A stretch of DNA of 64,000 nt from Delphinus delphis (taxonomy: Eukaryota; Chordata; Mammalia; Artiodactyla; Delphinidae): NCBI RefSeq assembly GCF_949987515.2, contig NC_082698.1, forward strand, positions 31,462,070 through 31,526,069, given 5' to 3'. Each line of letters begins with the position of its first letter. The stretch's first letter is position 1. Below the pieces are notes generated by a model. That model did no database searches. It saw only the letters and a list, made by a program, of their open reading frames with translations, and had not been told where the DNA came from. Below, piece after piece: positions 11,122-21,639 of the stretch. The position numbers and the translations under genes are program-made.

Positions 11122-11235
11122 TTCCAACATCGAGGTTCCTAGGAGGACCAAAGCTTTCTTTCCAAAATACAGGAAGAAATTACAGAGAAGTATGGCATGC
11201 TCCTCCTTATTTCCAAGAGCCAAACTGATGCAGCG
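11122..11235 (-). CDS. CC2D2B: CC2D2B exon 19 in view (transglutaminase-like domain, Cys segment)
   Basis: 114 bp, phase 0 at both ends. It encodes RCISLALGNKEEHAILLCNF and FLYFGKKALVLLGTSMLE. The EEHAILLCNFFL segment corresponds to the helix that carries the nucleophile cysteine in transglutaminase-like folds; a cysteine is present. Acceptor cctcag, donor TTGGAA|GTAAGTG. Confidence 0.94.
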
Positions 11236-12359
11236 CTGAGGCAAAACAAAAGCAACAAGGACACAAAAAAGGAGGGGAGGAGAGAAAGTTGAGTAATGCA
11301 AGCATTCAACAGATTTAGAGTCCCTCCAAACCCTCACACACACATCCTTGCCAGGTCACTAAGATGACTGCAAAGCCGAAAGCTCCAGCACCCTTTGCCT
11401 GTGAAAACACTAGGTCATTAGAAAGAGAGAACATTAACTTGGAACATAAGGATCACCTTTATCATGGGATAATTAATGTGGATACTGTGTAAGTGACCCA
11501 ATAATTTTATCCTCCAAAATGGGGCATTTTTGTTTGAGACAAATACCCTGGGAAAACAGGGATATCTTGGCTGATATTTTAAGGAACTTCACCTGATGGG
11601 AAATCACATAGTGTTTTTGGAGGAAGGGATCCTTTGGTCAATGGAGCTACACTGTGTCCTGTACCCACATAGTGCTCTCAACTGAAAGAGAGGAAGAGAT
11701 CTGAGTTGGAGCCCAATCAGAAAGAGTAATGGAAACTTCTTTAATTGAAAGAGCTGAACAGTTGGGCTGGGTGTAATCACATACAGGGTGCCTAGTAAAG
11801 CAGTGGTAGCAGGAGAGAAAAAGCACAGCAGAGGTGGCAGACCAGTGGTCTGTAACCTAGTTCTAGTTGAGAGGTGTGTTTCGTTTGGCCCCGAAATGCT
11901 TTTAAAAGTTGGAAGATCTCATATAAAACTCTGGATTTCTGGCATGAAAAATCAAAGGATCTAACAAAATGTATAGGCCCAAATGTTCATATGGCAATGA
12001 TGTGCTATTGCTGAGTAGCGGCTGCACCATTTAGACTGCACGTGTGCTTCCATTTCATTAGTCCCACAGAAAGGGCTGTGGTGGTCAGGGAGCTTGGGGA
12101 GGGGGCGCTCAGGAGCCCTTGGAGTGACTATTTACCAGTCTGGAAGCATTTCAATGTTTTAACAACTGATATGGCCACATCAGTACACACCGGCTGAATG
12201 TGATGCTGAGGAGGCTAGGGAGGATGGTAACGTGGCTCTTTTGAAAGGTGTGCGTGAACAGGAGAATGAAGAGCAGATTATGAGCAGTCTTCAACGTCAG
12301 GCCAAGGAGGTTCCCCTGACTGGATTTCATAAGAGAAGGAGGGAATGGATGAGAGTAGG
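11236..12359. other. Intron, no recognised element
   Basis: Between exon 19 and a MIR relic. Purine-rich patches near 11660-11830 and 12060-12120; no repeat family or open frame that I can support. Confidence 0.55.
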
Positions 12360-12530
12360 TAACTAACATACTGCGTTCCAGGTGCCTATCCTTTCAAAAC
12401 CCCTGTATGCCAAAGATGAGGAAACTGAGGTCCAAAGAAGCTAAATAACTTATCTTAGGTCACACAGCTATCAGATGGTTGACGTAGGATTTGAACCAAG
12501 GTTTGGTTGACTCCAAGACTGTATGTTGGG
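12360..12530 (-). repeat. MIR relic
   Basis: AAAGATGAGGAAACTGAGGT, GGTCACACAGCTATCAGATG and GGATTTGAACCAAGG are antisense MIR landmarks. Confidence 0.85.
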
Positions 12531-13832
12531 TAGGAGAAATAACTCTTGTCTTGTGACAAACTAATTAGTCATTCACTCATGGGTATCCCAAGTCCAAACA
12601 GTTCATGTCAATGGGAAGACATTGGCCAAGAGGAAGCCTATGACTGTGGTAACCTGTGGATTATGGGTATTGTTTGGATTGGAGGGCACTCGGGAGCACT
12701 AGTATTTGCCTGAATGGTTATTTTGTGGTTATTTTTAGCTACTTTAGAGGCTATCTTTCAATGTTCTGCAGGATCATAATACCCCTGGACACATTCTGAT
12801 TAGTTTGAAGAGTCTAAGAAGAATCTAGAGTTAACTGACTCCTCTTTGAGTTTTACCAGATTTGAATCACTGGATCCCGAAACAAACCACGTGCTTGTAT
12901 CTCCCTTACTCCCACTTAGCAGAAGGCAGGGTAGCTGACCTATTAAGTTAGTCCTGTGCCCGCTAAGTCCATTTCAGCTAAAAAAATCTAACCTCTAAAA
13001 CATTCTAGATAAGTGCCAGGACTATCAGTTCCAGATGGAGAGTGTCCTTCTCTTAGGCTCCCATCAGGCTGGTATTTTCCATTAAAAATATTGAATACTT
13101 GCTAAATTTAAAGTACGTACAAGTGACGAATATAAAAATAAATAAGAATCAAATCTTCCTTATCATTCAAGGAGATTAAACTTGGGATGTATATGTACAG
13201 TGTGTGGGTATAGGGCCAGTATATAAGCAATTAAATATAATTTAAGGTGGAATGGAAAATGTGCTCTAATTAGGGCTGCCACACTTGTGGAGGGGGGCGG
13301 GGAATAGGATGCCTAGTTCAATTTGAATTTCAGATAAACAAGTAGTCTTTTAGTATAAATATGTCCCAAATATTGCATGGAGCCTGTATTTTACTTGGAA
13401 ATCAGACTAAAGACAATTTTAATCCAAGTGCCAAGGAAGAGCACTGCTATACAAGCTCTTCATTCAGATGTGGGAAAACTGGGGAAAGCTTCTGGGAAGT
13501 GGTGGTATTTCTGCTAGACTTCAGGGTCTGACCACCTCTATAGTGAACAAGCCATATTTCTCTCTGGAGAATGTCATAATATTGTACACCTGGAATTCCC
13601 GTTGAATCTCAATATTATGAGCTCCTTAAAATGTTGAATAAGAATTTTGGTCTTTAAGAATTATTTTTACGGATCGTTATAGAGCTGAAAATGATGTATT
13701 AAATTATCAATTACCTTCAAATTGCACGAAGCAAATTACTACATAAGTGCATAATATTTTTTAAAAGTTTTCTTTAAAAGAAAAGCAAGTAAGAAATGCT
13801 ATACATTTAAATTATAAAATGTAATTTGTTAC
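12531..13832. other. Intron, no recognised element
   Basis: Unique-looking AT-rich sequence up to the donor of exon 18. No feature claimed. Confidence 0.55.
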
Positions 13833-13922
13833 CTCTGATGTCATCCATATATCAAAACCATCATTTTCATCCAGTGTATCAGGCATAATAGGAATCAAAG
13901 ATACAAAGCGAGCAACGAGGTC
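13833..13922 (-). CDS. CC2D2B: CC2D2B exon 18 in view (transglutaminase-like domain)
   Basis: 90 bp, phase 0 at both ends. It encodes DLVARFVSLIPIMPDTLDEN and DGFDIWMTSE. The VARFVSLIP.MPDT block is nearly identical to the CC2D2A segment I remember. Acceptor tattttag, donor TCAGAG|GTAAC. A MIR relic begins about three bases upstream of the acceptor. Confidence 0.94.
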
Positions 13923-13925
13923 CTA

Positions 13926-14190
13926 AAATAATATTAACTAACAGTTATTGAGAGCATACTATATGCCTATCACCAAGCACAGTGCTTTACATGCACTGTC
14001 ATCACATTTAGTGTATCCTACAAGCCTATGAAGTACACACTATTATTAATTTTATTTTACAAAAGAAGAAACAAGCTTAGAGTGCTAAGATAACTTGCTC
14101 AGGGTCACACACGAACACAATTTATGGGTCTCTGGGAATAAGCCCAAGTTAGCGTGACTTCAGAGCATGCATGTTAACCATTATATTTCA
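13926..14190 (-). repeat. MIR relic abutting a splice acceptor
   Basis: Antisense MIR: AACTAACAGTTATTGAGAGC, ATACTATATGCC, CACAGTGCTTTACATGCACT, GCTCAGGGTCACACACGAAC. It begins about three bases upstream of exon 18's acceptor, so the acceptor's pyrimidine tract and likely branch region lie in the MIR tail. Confidence 0.8.
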
Positions 14191-14929
14191 TTGTAATAAG
14201 TAAAAAATTTAAACACGATACATTACATGTATACTTTAAAGTATAACTGTTTAAAAAATGAAAAAAGATGTTGAAGAATAGCAAAAGTTTGATTTACTTT
14301 TAGGTTCAAAATCTAGCAGAAATATTTTTATTAATAAAAACTAGTTATAAGTTGCTGCAGCAAGAAGTCATTGGTGCAGCCGACTTTTTCCAACAACAGA
14401 TCAATTGTGGATTGTTCCCCCTATAGGGCTGGAGATAAGGACTCGGACTAGAGTAGGAAAGAAGAAAGGAGTACAAATAAACAATGAGCTAACACAGAAA
14501 GTTCACCAACATTTTCACTGATTTACAATAGCTACCATTTATGCACTATTATGACTTCCTCCACTGGTCACGTTTCTGACTTCATGCAATTAATTAAACA
14601 TAGTTCACAATCCTTGATAAGCAAAGGAGCTAGGATTTATGCTTTTTTAAAAAGGCAAAGATTGTCCTTGAAAGAAATCTGAGAGCATTATTATCTCCTT
14701 GGACTTTCGGTGTCAGGAAACAGGCAAGAAGAAACACGTAATGGAAAAGCAGAGTGTAGCAAATGGTGATCTAAACTAGGACTTTTGATTTTAGCTTAAA
14801 GAATCCAGGTAAGAGCTTTATACTGGGAAATAATATAAATTTTCTGAGGAGAGTCAATTGACTCGATCAAGCCTGAATAAATAAAAGGTATAAATGATTT
14901 TTCATAGATGCCCTTTAATCAAAGCTTCT
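14191..14929. other. Intron, no recognised element
   Basis: AT-rich sequence between the MIR and the retrocopy tail. Nothing further seen. Confidence 0.5.
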
Positions 14930-16870
14930 TTTTTCTTTTTTTTTTTATGAAAATAAAATCTTTATTTTCAGTTATTACCCACCAATAAGAGAAAGTTCAC
15001 AGTTTTAGCTCTTGACACAAAGTGAACTAGGAGGCAAATTTACATCCATCAGATACAACTAATGGACTAACTTTTAAAATCCAGGCTATCTTGAAAGCTT
15101 GCAACATACCAGATATTGCTGTGTATTTTCTAGTGACAGAACGCCAGCAATGGCTGACAATGACTTGTGAAGTGTTTTTAATAGCAGTGTTTTTTAATAT
15201 GTTGCTAGAAATCAGGAGGTTTATAACACATTCATGTCCAGAAATGGGTTAAGATACTTTAAAGTCTAAACACAACATGTATGAGTGTGTTTAGGAGTAT
15301 GTATGTTGCAGTCTCAAGAGGGGTCAGTAGTCCATATGGACTAAATTAATACTTGCCTCTGGGTAGCAGGTATGTTTGTAAATATAAAATTATGTTAAAC
15401 ATTAGCACCAGTGCAGAACATGCTCAGCATCATAAGATCCAAAACACCAGCACAAGTTTATCCATCATTAAAAAAACCCAATTACCTCCTTCCTAAAATG
15501 TCAAACTAGTAGGTAACTAGATTAATAAATCTAATCCCAATGAATGACTCTTGTACTGTACAATTTCTCTTTTAGAAGTAAAGGGGAGAACTAATCAGCT
15601 AAACAGACATGTTATGATTTAAAGTCTTAAATCATAAAGTATTTTTAAAACTGGATATTACCATACATAGATAGAAAATTACTAATAATAGTGACAAAAA
15701 AGAGCTTTAAAACTGTAAATAAAACCCCTTTCCTGTTTATCAATAAATGTTGCAGAAGACTTAAAAAACAAAAGATCCTAGAAAGCCTGTTTATTGATTA
15801 TTCTCTCCATGTATGTTTTAGTAAGTGGTGATGCTCTTGATCAAGAAATCCATTATTAAACTAATTTTCTAATGGAGGAAGAGGTAAAAGATACTTATCA
15901 CCTTCTGTGGAATCTATCAACTTAAGACCAAAATTAATAACAATATAGGAACTTCAGAAACAGTCAATTTGTGGTTTGTATTTCATGGATGGTGCTGCTG
16001 TTCCAACCTATAAAGTAAAGGTGTCTGCAAAGCTTATTTTTTTCTTCAACGGGAGACTAGATCTCTGATTTCACATTTTCGTTTCTCAAAGTGGAAGAAG
16101 CTACATTCTCTTCTGAGTCCATAATGAATACAGGTACATGTCTCTTTTGTCAGCTGGTAAATAACAGATATGCATAAAGCCACATAAGGATGGGGTGGGA
16201 AGTGTTTATGTTGGCGGTTTACAGAGCAAAACGTAACATAGTTGGACTTCCCTGGTGGCACAGTGGTTAAAGAATCCGCCTGCCAATGCAGGGGACACGG
16301 GTTTGATCCTTGGTCCGGGAAGATTCCACATGCTGCAGAACAACTAAGCCCGTGCACCACAACTACTGAGCCCACGTGCTGCAACTACTGAAGCCCGCGC
16401 TCCTAGAGGCCGTGCTCTGCAACAAGAGAAGCCACCGCAATGAGAAGCCCACACACCACAACGAAGAGTAGCCCCCGCTCGCCGCAACTAGAGAAAGCCT
16501 GTGTGCAGTAATGAAGACCCGAGGCAGCCAAAAATAAATAAAACAAAAAAACATAGTTTCTTCACTCCCACATACAACAAGAAGCAATCCTTAGAGGGCA
16601 CAACTCCTTTAGAAACATAACTTTTAATCTTGCCTGGAAGTCAAAGGAATTTTTCTGTGTCATTTTTCAAAGTTTGACAGAAAAGTTGTGAAGCTGATAT
16701 GGTCACGTGAACTGGTGTGGCAACAGTGACTCTCTAGTACAAGTGGGCAGAAGTGAAGGGGATCAGGAAGAAATGTTTTCTCCCATCTGGTGCTCAAGAG
16801 GACACATTGCAACATAGACGGTTTCTCTCTCAGGAAACTGTCTCTGAAGGTAAAGTAATTTTAATAAGAA
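14930..16870 (-). pseudogene. Probable processed retrocopy, mainly 3'UTR, parent gene unidentified
   Basis: On the minus strand the segment ends with an AATAAA signal (in GAAAATAAAGATTTTATTTTC) followed about 16 bases later by an A-rich tract (antisense T tract at 14930-14946), as in a reverse-transcribed mRNA. The body, to about 16870, is AT-rich 3'UTR-like sequence without splice sites. A CHR-1 SINE (16244-16549) interrupts it. A short frame ending in NENVKSEI then TAG near 16065-16125 might be the end of the parental coding sequence. I could not find a clear target duplication, so the 5' limit is uncertain. Confidence 0.5.
16244..16549 (+). repeat. CHR-1 SINE
   Basis: GGACTTCCCTGGTGGCACAG, AGTGGTTAAAGAATCCGCC (A box), GGGTTTGATCCTTGG (B box) and the long CHR-1 3' part (GAAGAGTAGCCCCCGCTCGC, GAAGACCCGAGGCAGCC), then an A-rich tail. 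Target duplication AACATAGTT at 16235-16243 and 16550-16558. Confidence 0.97.
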
Positions 16871-17074
16871 AGTTATACTCAAAGTTAATAATAAAAAGTA
16901 AACAAGTTAAAATAAATATAAATTTGGAGTGATCAAAATGTTCTAAAATTTACTGTGGTGATGGTGGCACAACTCCGTGTATAAAGTAAAAGCTATTGAA
17001 TTATATGCTTTGGAAGGGCAAATTGTATGGTATACGAATATCACAATAAAGCTACTAAAATAAATATAACTTAC

Positions 17075-17272
17075 AAGTGTTGCATTAGAATCATGAAGAA
17101 ATATATCCAGGAGTTGTTGAGGTGGATTCAATGCCTTGATATATCTTGTTACTAAGATCTGTATCCCTTCATCATTAAAAACAGTAGTTGTGATTCTTCG
17201 TTCAGGAAATAATGCCTTACAATTTTTTTTAAAAATCTGTGCTCTCTCCAAAACATCTATTTGACCTGAAAA
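17075..17272 (-). CDS. CC2D2B: CC2D2B exon 17 in view (start of transglutaminase-like region)
   Basis: 198 bp, phase 0 at both ends. It encodes FSGQIDVLERAQIFKKNCKA, LFPERRITTTVFNDEGIQIL and VTRYIKALNPPQQLLDIF. The start was chosen at acceptor gattctag because it keeps the frame and the family length. A second, better-looking acceptor (TTTTCAG) seven bases further in would put a stop two codons later. Donor ACACTT|GTAAGTT. Confidence 0.92.
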
Positions 17273-17414
17273 CTAGAATCGAGTTGAAAACATTTCAACA
17301 TTGTACTATATTGTCTCCACAGGAAAATATCAAGAACCAACATTCATTTTTGTCAGCTTTGAAATTAACACTTCTTTGATAGTATATATGAAAATAATTC
17401 AGTGTAAAACCTAC

Positions 17415-17597
17415 CTTGTTTAGTTCTGGATTACAGATGGCATATGATATTTGAGGTTCAATAGTAGCAAAAATATTTAAGAAGGTACATTCTTTTAAAT
17501 TCTGTCCATTATAATCTTCTTTAGGAGACACATAAGTCTCACTCCAAGTATACCCAAGCAAAACCGGTGGAATATTTACTTGAAATGTTCCACTAAT
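17415..17597 (-). CDS. CC2D2B: CC2D2B exon 16 in view
   Basis: 183 bp, phase 0 at both ends. It encodes ISGTFQVNIPPVLLGYTWSE and ECTFLNIFATIEPQISYAIC. The blocks GTFQVNIPPVLLGY and FATIEPQ are close to family consensus at the C2-to-transglutaminase-like boundary. Acceptor ctttcag, donor AACAAG|GTAGG. The following intron is only 142 bp. Confidence 0.95.
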
Positions 17598-18014
17598 CTG
17601 AAAGAGTATATCAGTATAATGGATTCTGCATGATGAAAATAAACATCAGTCAAATATAGTATAGCTCAGTTCAGTCTTCTCCATGGCAGGAAACAGGCTT
17701 GCATGGGTTCATGCTGATTCTACTAATAGGTACTTGCACAAGGATGGTAAGGTTCTCCATGATGATTTGTTCATAGGCAACCTTGACACCCTGGGTCCCT
17801 GTCTAATATGTAGTACGTGGAGAAGGCAGAAGTAAGAAAGGGATGAAACAATGAAGCAAGTTAATGGACCAGAGTGATAAAAGCTCTTAGAAGATCTAAT
17901 TTAAGCTCAGAGAAAATGCTAAAAGACCATGATACATTTTGCATTGGGTCTGGAAAGAGGAAAAAAAATATAACAGCAGGAAGGATGACCCAAAGTCCAC
18001 TGGAGGAGGGATCT

Positions 18015-18015
<1 letters not shown>

Positions 18016-18054
<39 letters not shown>
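18016..18054 (+). repeat. (TG)n microsatellite, about 38 bp
   Basis: Uninterrupted TG dinucleotides ending in CACGCGCATG. Spurious poly-CV frames arise here. Confidence 0.97.
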
Positions 18055-18055
<1 letters not shown>

Positions 18056-18104
18056 ACGCGCATGTTTGGGAGGAGATAATTTACAATAATAACTAATACT
18101 ACTA

Positions 18105-18565
18105 CTAATATAACTAATAGTTATTGAGCACTTACTATGTACAAGGCATTCTGCCAAGTGCTTGATATAGATCATATTATTTAATAAGGTAGATACCGCT
18201 CTTATCTCCATTTTATAGATAAGGAAACTGGGGCTCAGAGCATGTAAGTAATTTGTGTGAGATCACAAAACTAATGAGTAGTAGAGCCGGGATTACAACC
18301 CAGGTTGGTCCACCTTTTTTTTTGCGGTACGCGGGCCTCTCACTGTTGTGGTCTCTCCCGCTGCGGAGCACAGGCTCCGGACGCACAGGCTCAGCGGCCA
18401 TGGCTCACGGGCCCAGCTGCTCCGCGGCATGTGGGATCTTCCCAGACTGGGGCACGAACCTGTGTCCTCTACATCAGCAGGCGGACTCTCAACCACTGCG
18501 CCACCAGGGAAGCCCGGCTGGTCCCCCTTTGAAGCTCACATTCTTAACTACTTCTCTATCCTAGC
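18105..18565 (-). repeat. MIR relic split by a CHR-2 SINE
   Basis: Antisense MIR: TAGTTATTGAGCACTTACTA, TAAGGAAACTGGGGCTCAGA, GTAGAGCCGGGATTACAACC. After the SINE it resumes at CTCACATTCTTAACTACTTC. Second MIR in this window with a CHR-2 inserted near its tRNA-derived end. Confidence 0.88.
18318..18515 (-). repeat. CHR-2 SINE
   Basis: Canonical antisense CHR-2 with T tract, CATGGCTCACGGGCCCAGC and terminal CCACCAGGGAAGCCC. Target duplication at 18303-18317 and 18516-18530 (15 bp, two mismatches). Confidence 0.98.
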
Positions 18566-19979
18566 ATCTGGCCTGAGACTGAGAAACACCTGCAGGGATT
18601 TACAAACATAGGAAGCCCTATACCTCCAACAATTTAAAATCTCCGTTGCTCTTTATTTGCAGCACTTGTATTTTCAACGTGCTCCCTCATGACATCCTGT
18701 GATTGCATAATACGCAGACGTTTCTATTCTCCTCCATTCTCTTCTCCTTTCTTACCAACAGTTTTAGGTGGTAACATGACAGCCATGTAGTGACCAAGTC
18801 ACATAAGTAAAATGCAAGAAGTCTGAGAGGTTTTCTGGGGAAGTGTCTGTTTTCCTGATACAGGCACTGCCCCTTCTTGCTTCACCCCACCTCCTGTCTG
18901 CAGCATGAATATGAGGCTGGAGGTGCAATTATGAGGATGAAAGTCACATGATAAGGAGAGTAGAACAGAAAGACAAAAGTAGCTTGGATCCTTGATGATA
19001 TTCTTGAGCAGATGCACTGGCATCTAGACTTCTTTTTTGTGAGATAAATAGACCTCTTACAACAGCCACTGTCAGGTTTTCTGTTGCATATGACTGAATA
19101 CAGTACTAACTGATAGATACATAAATCCTTCTGAGTCAAATGACTTTGTGTGCTTGATAAATGCATCTTTAGGGACTCGATTAAAAGTTATCTCCTCTGT
19201 AAATATTCCCCTGACCTTTCATGCTCCTCCTCATTCTCCTCTCACCTACCCCGAACCCCTCTGAACACCCCCTTGCTTCCCCCTCCAAACCAGGAAGGGT
19301 AGGGTACTCCTTACTCAGTGTTCTCATAGTACCAACCTCATGCCCCTATCAAAGCCCTACAGCATTACCATGTCGTACTGAAATGGTTTTCTTCTATAGA
19401 CAGTGAACTCCTTGAGGTAGAAAATTCATTGCTGAATCATCTGTAACTGGCATATCTCTGTAAGTTACAGGGCCCCGATGAAATCTAGAATGGGGTTTTT
19501 ATATTTTGCTGGCCATGTAGGCATTTTCTTGCTGCAAAACCCAACAGCAGAGCCCTCTGGGGGTACCACAGACACAGATGCTAATCATCAGTCTCACCAT
19601 TATCAATAAACAGTGTCTGAGGAGCTGAAACTCCTGGAACCCATGGTTACAAAGCAATGTCATTAATCAGAATATTTATGAATCTGGTCTTACAAAACTA
19701 TTATGAGCAAATATGAATGTTGCTTTAAGATCTAAGGCTACCTGTCCTTTTCTTCATCAACAAACACTCTAAAAATACATGAAATAAATTTGTGGGTGTC
19801 TCCTATTCCAGAGACAGCTAAAACCTTCAAATACTCCAACACCCATGGGGCAGTTGAATACAGGATCATTTTGACTGACTTATCAACCTGCCAGTCAGAA
19901 TCTGACTCAAAGACACAGGTATTTCTATTAGCCAGAGACAAAAATTCAGAATAATTAGCAAAGAATCATCTTCTATTAC
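18566..19979. other. Intron, possible L2 near 19195-19460, otherwise unrecognised
   Basis: CAGTGAACTCCTTGAGGTAG with a pyrimidine-rich lead suggests an L2 3' end on the plus strand near 19390-19460. Other parts show nothing I can name. Confidence 0.45.
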
Positions 19980-20078
19980 CTCAGATTGTTGCAGGAGAGC
20001 AGAGAAAGGGAAGACAATGGATCCAAGCCAATTCTTTCTTATATATGAATGACCACTGCAGCTCTTGAAACTGTGATC
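19980..20078 (-). CDS. CC2D2B: CC2D2B exon 15 in view (C2 domain end)
   Basis: 99 bp, phase 0 at both ends. It encodes DHSFKSCSGHSYIRKNWLGS and IVFPFSALLQQSE. The WLG-x-I-x-x-PFS motif is the last strand of a family C2 domain. Acceptor tttaatag, donor TCTGAG|GTAAT. Confidence 0.93.
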
Positions 20079-20429
20079 CTATTAAAATAAATAATTTTTC
20101 TATTACTCATTCTATATCATGTGTTGGATAATTTCACACAAACATGTAGGTAAGTATAAAAAATTCTCTTCCTTTTTAAAAAGAAACCAAAGAGTAAATA
20201 GAAAAGATTTTTTTTCTCCCTTTAAAAAATTTCTTTAAAAGATAATTGACCATTTAAAGCAATAATAATGACCTGTTGTGGAGTTTATGACATACATATA
20301 AGGAAAATGTATGATAACACTAACACAGAGCACAGGAGGGGAAATGGTAGTATAGTAATATCCTGTTCTTACACTATATATGAAGTGGCATAATATTATA
20401 TAAAGATAGACTGTGATAAAGAATATATA

Positions 20430-21600
20430 ATAAAACCTAACACCATACACAAAAATAAACTCAAAATGGATTAAAGACCTAAATGTAAGACCGGACACTA
20501 TAAAACACTTAGAGGAAACATAGGAAGAATACTCTTTGATGTAAATCACAGCAAGATCTTTTTTGACCCATCTCCTAGAGTAATGGAAATAAAAACAAAA
20601 GGGACCTAATAAAACTTAAAAGTTTTTGCACAACAAAGGAAACTATAAACAAGACCAAAAGACAACCCTCAGAATGGGAGAAAATATTTGCAAATGAATC
20701 AACAGACAAACGATTAGTCTCCAAAATATATAAACAGCTCATGCAGCTCAATTTAAAAAAACAAACAACCCAATCCAAAAATGGGCAGAAGACCTAAATA
20801 GACAGTTCTCCAAAGAAGACATACAGATGGCCAAGAAGCACATGAAAAGCTGCTCAACATCACTAATTATTAGAGAAATGCAAATCAAAACTACAATGAG
20901 GTATCACTTCACACCAGTTAGAATGGGCATCATCAGAAAATCTACAACCAACAAATGCTGGAGAGGGTGTGGAGAAAAGGGAACCCTCTTGCACTGTTGG
21001 TGGGAATGTAAATTGCTACAGCCACTACGGAGAACAGTATGGAGGTTCCTTAAAAAACTAAAAATAGAATTACCATATGATCCAGCAATCCCACTACTGG
21101 GCATATACCCAAAGAAAACCATAATTCAAAAAGACACATGTACCCCAATGTTCATTGCAGCACTATTTACAATAGCCAGGTCATGGAAGCAACCTAAATG
21201 CCCATCAACAGACGAATGGATAAAGAAGATGTGGTACATGTGTACAATGGAATATTACTCAGCCATAAAAAGGAATGAAACTGGGTCATTTGTTGAGACG
21301 TGGATGGATCTAGAGTCTGTCATACAGAGTGAAGAAAGTCAGAAAGAGAAAAACAAATATCGTATATTAAGGCATATATGTGGAACCTAGAAAAATGGTA
21401 CAGATGAACCAGTTTGCAGGGCAGCAATAGAGACACAGATATAGAGAACAAACGTATGGACACCAAGGGGGGAAAGTGGCGGGGGGGTGGGGTGGGATGA
21501 ATTGGGCTATTGGGATTGACATATATACATATAAACACTGATGTGTATAAAATTGATGACTAATAAGAACCTGCTGTATAAAAAAATAAATAAAATAAAA
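20430..21600 (+). repeat. L1 LINE, 5'-truncated (ORF2 C-terminal part and 3'UTR)
   Basis: Contains ORF2 3' sequence: a frame at 20827-21390 encodes [32 protein letters not shown] and [10 protein letters not shown]. It is followed by the 3'UTR with TGGACACCAAGGGGGGAAAG and an A-rich tail. The frame is only a broken remnant of reverse transcriptase ORF2; no full-length element. Confidence 0.95.
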
Positions 21601-21639
21601 TTCAAAAATTAAGAAAAGTACATGCACCTAATAAAGAGT

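Noticed and set aside
20827..21390. Open frame of 187 codons, plus strand, as a gene
   Set aside because: Its peptide is the C-terminal end of L1 ORF2 and recurs at 25286-25783, 34203-34604 and 34956-35270; it is a broken retrotransposon remnant.
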